A stretch of DNA of 64,000 nt from NCBI RefSeq assembly GCF_900156455.1, contig NZ_FTNQ01000005.1, positions 1 to 64,000 on the forward strand. Direction: 5' to 3'. Positions 62,284 through 64,000 of this stretch are shown here, piece after piece. The stretch is from Microbacterium sp. RURRCA19A (GTDB lineage: Bacteria; Actinomycetota; Actinomycetes; Actinomycetales; Microbacteriaceae). Every line of letters begins with the position of its first letter. Within the stretch, counting starts at the first letter, position 1. Made by a program: the position numbers and the translations under genes. Below the pieces are notes generated by a model, which saw nothing but the letters and a program-made list of their open reading frames with translations, searched no databases and was not told where the DNA came from.

Positions 62284-63278
62284 GGCAGCATCGCTTCGAC
62301 GGCCTCGGCGGCGCGCTCGGCGGCACCGGCCACCTGCCACCGCGACCAGTCGGGAGTGTCCGTCGCGGCGGCCTCGACCAGCGCCGCGATCCCCTCCGCG
62401 TCGACGTCCTCGGGGGCGACCCGGGCCAGGCCCCAGCGGTGCAGCGCGCACGCGGTGTGCCGCTGCTCCTCGAAGGGGCGGTCCTGCGCGACGACCACCG
62501 CGCGCGCGTCGGCGGCGGCGAGGTCGGCGACGCTGTTCTGTCCGGCGGCGCTCACGACGACGGTGTGCGAGGTCAGCAACGGCCAGGGGTCGTCGATGCG
62601 CGACGACGCGTCGTGACCGATCGCGCGCGTGCGCCAGCCCGCGGCCGACAGTCGGGCCTCGGCGTCGCGGCGCACGTCGTCGGCGAGGACGCGGCCGAGG
62701 AACAGCACCGACCGCTCGGCATCCTCCTTCTCGGGGAGACGCCCGTCGTACCGGGAGATCCCGCCGGTCCACACCACCCGATCGGTCCGGGTCGCGAGTG
62801 CGCCGGCGGGCACGGCGCCGTGCGCCCACGGGGCGAGGATGCGGTCGGCCAGGTCGTACGCGAGGGCGTGTGCGGCGTCGGTGCGTTCCCCGGGCTGCGT
62901 GACCGCGAGCGTGCGCAGACCCAGCAGCCGCGCGAACGCCACGACCTCGGCGCTGACGTCGACGACGATCGCCCGGAGGTCGGCGGCATGCCCGGCGAGG
63001 AGGGCGAGGCGCGCACGATGCCCGGGATGGTCGTGCGGTGCCCAGTGCAGGGCGCCGCGGACGGTCGGATCGGCGGCGCGGGGGTCGAACACCGTGCCGT
63101 CGTCGTACTCGATCGCGTCGGCGTCGTCGGGGAGGACCGTCCATTCGACGCCGTCGTCGAGTCCCGCCGGGCGCGGCAACGACGAGAACGCACGCACCGT
63201 CTCGCGCAGGTGCGGCTGCACGGCGAGGAAACGGGCGACGTGCCCATATCCGTGGTGATGGACGTACCAGCCGATCAC
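62280..63278 (-). CDS. MurG-like (GT-B fold) glycosyltransferase
   Basis: A 332-residue transferase of the GT-B fold. VIGWYVHHHGYGHVARFLAV is the N-terminal glycine/histidine loop, and the C-terminal domain has SHTVVVSAAGQNSVADLAAADARAVVVAQDRPFEEQ, like the UDP-sugar-binding half of MurG/GT28 proteins. The GTG at 63278 overlaps the preceding stop (GTGA). It sits between GT4-like and GT2-like genes, so all three likely act on one glycan. Confidence 0.82.
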   Translation of the reverse strand: MIGWYVHHHGYGHVARFLAVQPHLRETVRAFSSLPRPAGLDDGVEWTVLPDDADAIEYDDGTVFDPRAADPTVRGALHWAPHDHPGHRARLALLAGHAADLRAIVVDVSAEVVAFARLLGLRTLAVTQPGERTDAAHALAYDLADRILAPWAHGAVPAGALATRTDRVVWTGGISRYDGRLPEKEDAERSVLFLGRVLADDVRRDAEARLSAAGWRTRAIGHDASSRIDDPWPLLTSHTVVVSAAGQNSVADLAAADARAVVVAQDRPFEEQRHTACALHRWGLARVAPEDVDAEGIAALVEAAATDTPDWSRWQVAGAAERAAEAVEAMLP

Positions 63279-64000
63279 CACGACACCGCCGGGACCTGAC
63301 GTTCCGTCGCCGGCTGCGCGGTGTGCATGAGCACCCGCTCGATGTCGCGGTACCGGCGGCTCAGGGCGTGTTCGCGCACTGCCGCGCGACGCGTCCACAC
63401 GCGGGTCAGCGGCTCGCGTCGCCCCTGCAGCGCGAGGTCGCGCGCGGCGTGGGCGAGGGCGGTGACATCGCCCGCCATGACCGCCGCCGTCCCCGGCATC
63501 CCGGCGAGGACCTCGGAGACCCCGCCGATGTCGAACGCCGCGACCGGGGTGCCGGTCGCGAGGGCCTCGGCGATGACGAGACCGAACGGTTCCTCCCACA
63601 TGGGGGTGACGAGCGCGACGGCCGAGGTGCCGACGAGGCGGCACAGGTCGGGCTGGTGCAGCGCGCCCACGTAGCGGGCGTTCCCGCCGAGGCGGGGCGC
63701 CACCTCCTGGTGGAAGTAGTCGACGTCGCCGATGCGTCCCGCGACCACGATCTCGGCGTCCACGGCCCGGGCGGCCTCGATGGCGAGGTGCGGTGCCTTC
63801 TCGGGGACGATGCGCCCCGACCACACCCACCGTGCACCGCCGGGGCCGCGCGTCCATCGGTCGGTGTCGATGCCGTTGGGGAACACGAACGCGTCGACGC
63901 CCTCGGACGACCACGCGCGCGCCGTGGCCTGGCTCACCGCGACGAAACGGTGCGCGCTGCCGCGGGCGTACGCGGCGGCGCGGAGCATCGGTTCGAGCGG
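63275..64000 (-). CDS. GT4-like glycosyltransferase, truncated by the window edge
   Basis: The last 241 codons of a GT4-type transferase; the frame stays open to base 64000, so the N-terminal domain lies outside. The visible C-terminal Rossmann half has WVWSGRIVPEKAPHLAIEAA, the E-x7-E motif EEPFGLVIAEALATGTPVAAFDIGG and a helical end. It is the upstream member of the overlapping three-gene transferase operon. Confidence 0.87.
   Translation of the reverse strand, partial: PLEPMLRAAAYARGSAHRFVAVSQATARAWSSEGVDAFVFPNGIDTDRWTRGPGGARWVWSGRIVPEKAPHLAIEAARAVDAEIVVAGRIGDVDYFHQEVAPRLGGNARYVGALHQPDLCRLVGTSAVALVTPMWEEPFGLVIAEALATGTPVAAFDIGGVSEVLAGMPGTAAVMAGDVTALAHAARDLALQGRREPLTRVWTRRAAVREHALSRRYRDIERVLMHTAQPATERQVPAVSW

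Noticed and set aside
1..64000. tRNA, rRNA, insertion sequences or prophage genes
   Set aside because: Reading both strands gave no cloverleaf with a terminal CCA context, no transposase or integrase motifs and no phage structural genes other than the HK97-fold encapsulin, which is with its peroxidase cargo.

Overview
The window looks like chromosome of a high-GC actinobacterium, most likely Microbacteriaceae (Microbacterium-like). The signs are very high GC, many GTG starts, ATGA/GTGA stop-start overlaps inside operons, LAxTG-type sortase signals, and sugar ABC (CUT1) operons without their own ATPase. I see no phage, insertion sequence, CRISPR array, tRNA or rRNA.

1-17.8 kb holds redox, peroxide and regulatory genes. 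They are a perhydrolase-like hydrolase, a PoxB-type pyruvate:quinone oxidoreductase, XRE/MmyB and TetR regulators, a giant AAA-LuxR (LAL) activator, an NTF2-like protein, and a translationally coupled operon of a 66-residue protein, a DyP peroxidase and an encapsulin shell. The DyP ends in a SLGIG-type targeting tail, so this encodes a peroxidase nanocompartment. Then come a PucR regulator with a hydrolase, a degenerate hydrolase, a sulfite-oxidase-like/FAD reductase/DUF6510 operon, a MauE-thioredoxin protein, a DUF808 protein and a flavin reductase. Four promoters here share a GTCG-type direct repeat with an exact 22-bp period, which looks like an undescribed regulon.

17.9-42.9 kb is a plant-polysaccharide region. 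A YtfQRT-YjfF-like furanose ABC system with two ATPases and a LacI regulator is followed by a cell-wall-anchored double-GH43 enzyme; both units carry the operator TGTGAGCGCTAACA. Next come a second cell-wall-anchored enzyme (GH39-like with carbohydrate-binding modules), another LacI regulator, and a CUT1 operon with GH63-like and GH31 enzymes; these three units share GAACCGGTTC operators. The implied logic is surface cleavage of arabinofuranose-rich glycans, import of the products and intracellular trimming.

43-47 kb holds a CitM-type citrate transporter divergent from a CitA/CitB-like two-component system. 47.2-61.4 kb holds two more sugar operons: ROK repressor plus GH13 divergent from CUT1 plus GH13, and LacI divergent from CUT1 plus a GH32/68-like enzyme and a serine hydrolase. 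61.5-64 kb is the end of a minus-strand glycosyltransferase operon that runs off the window.

Between operons, mainly at convergent gene ends, lie near-perfect long palindromes of two families (three copies and two copies). They are the clearest non-coding structure in the window.
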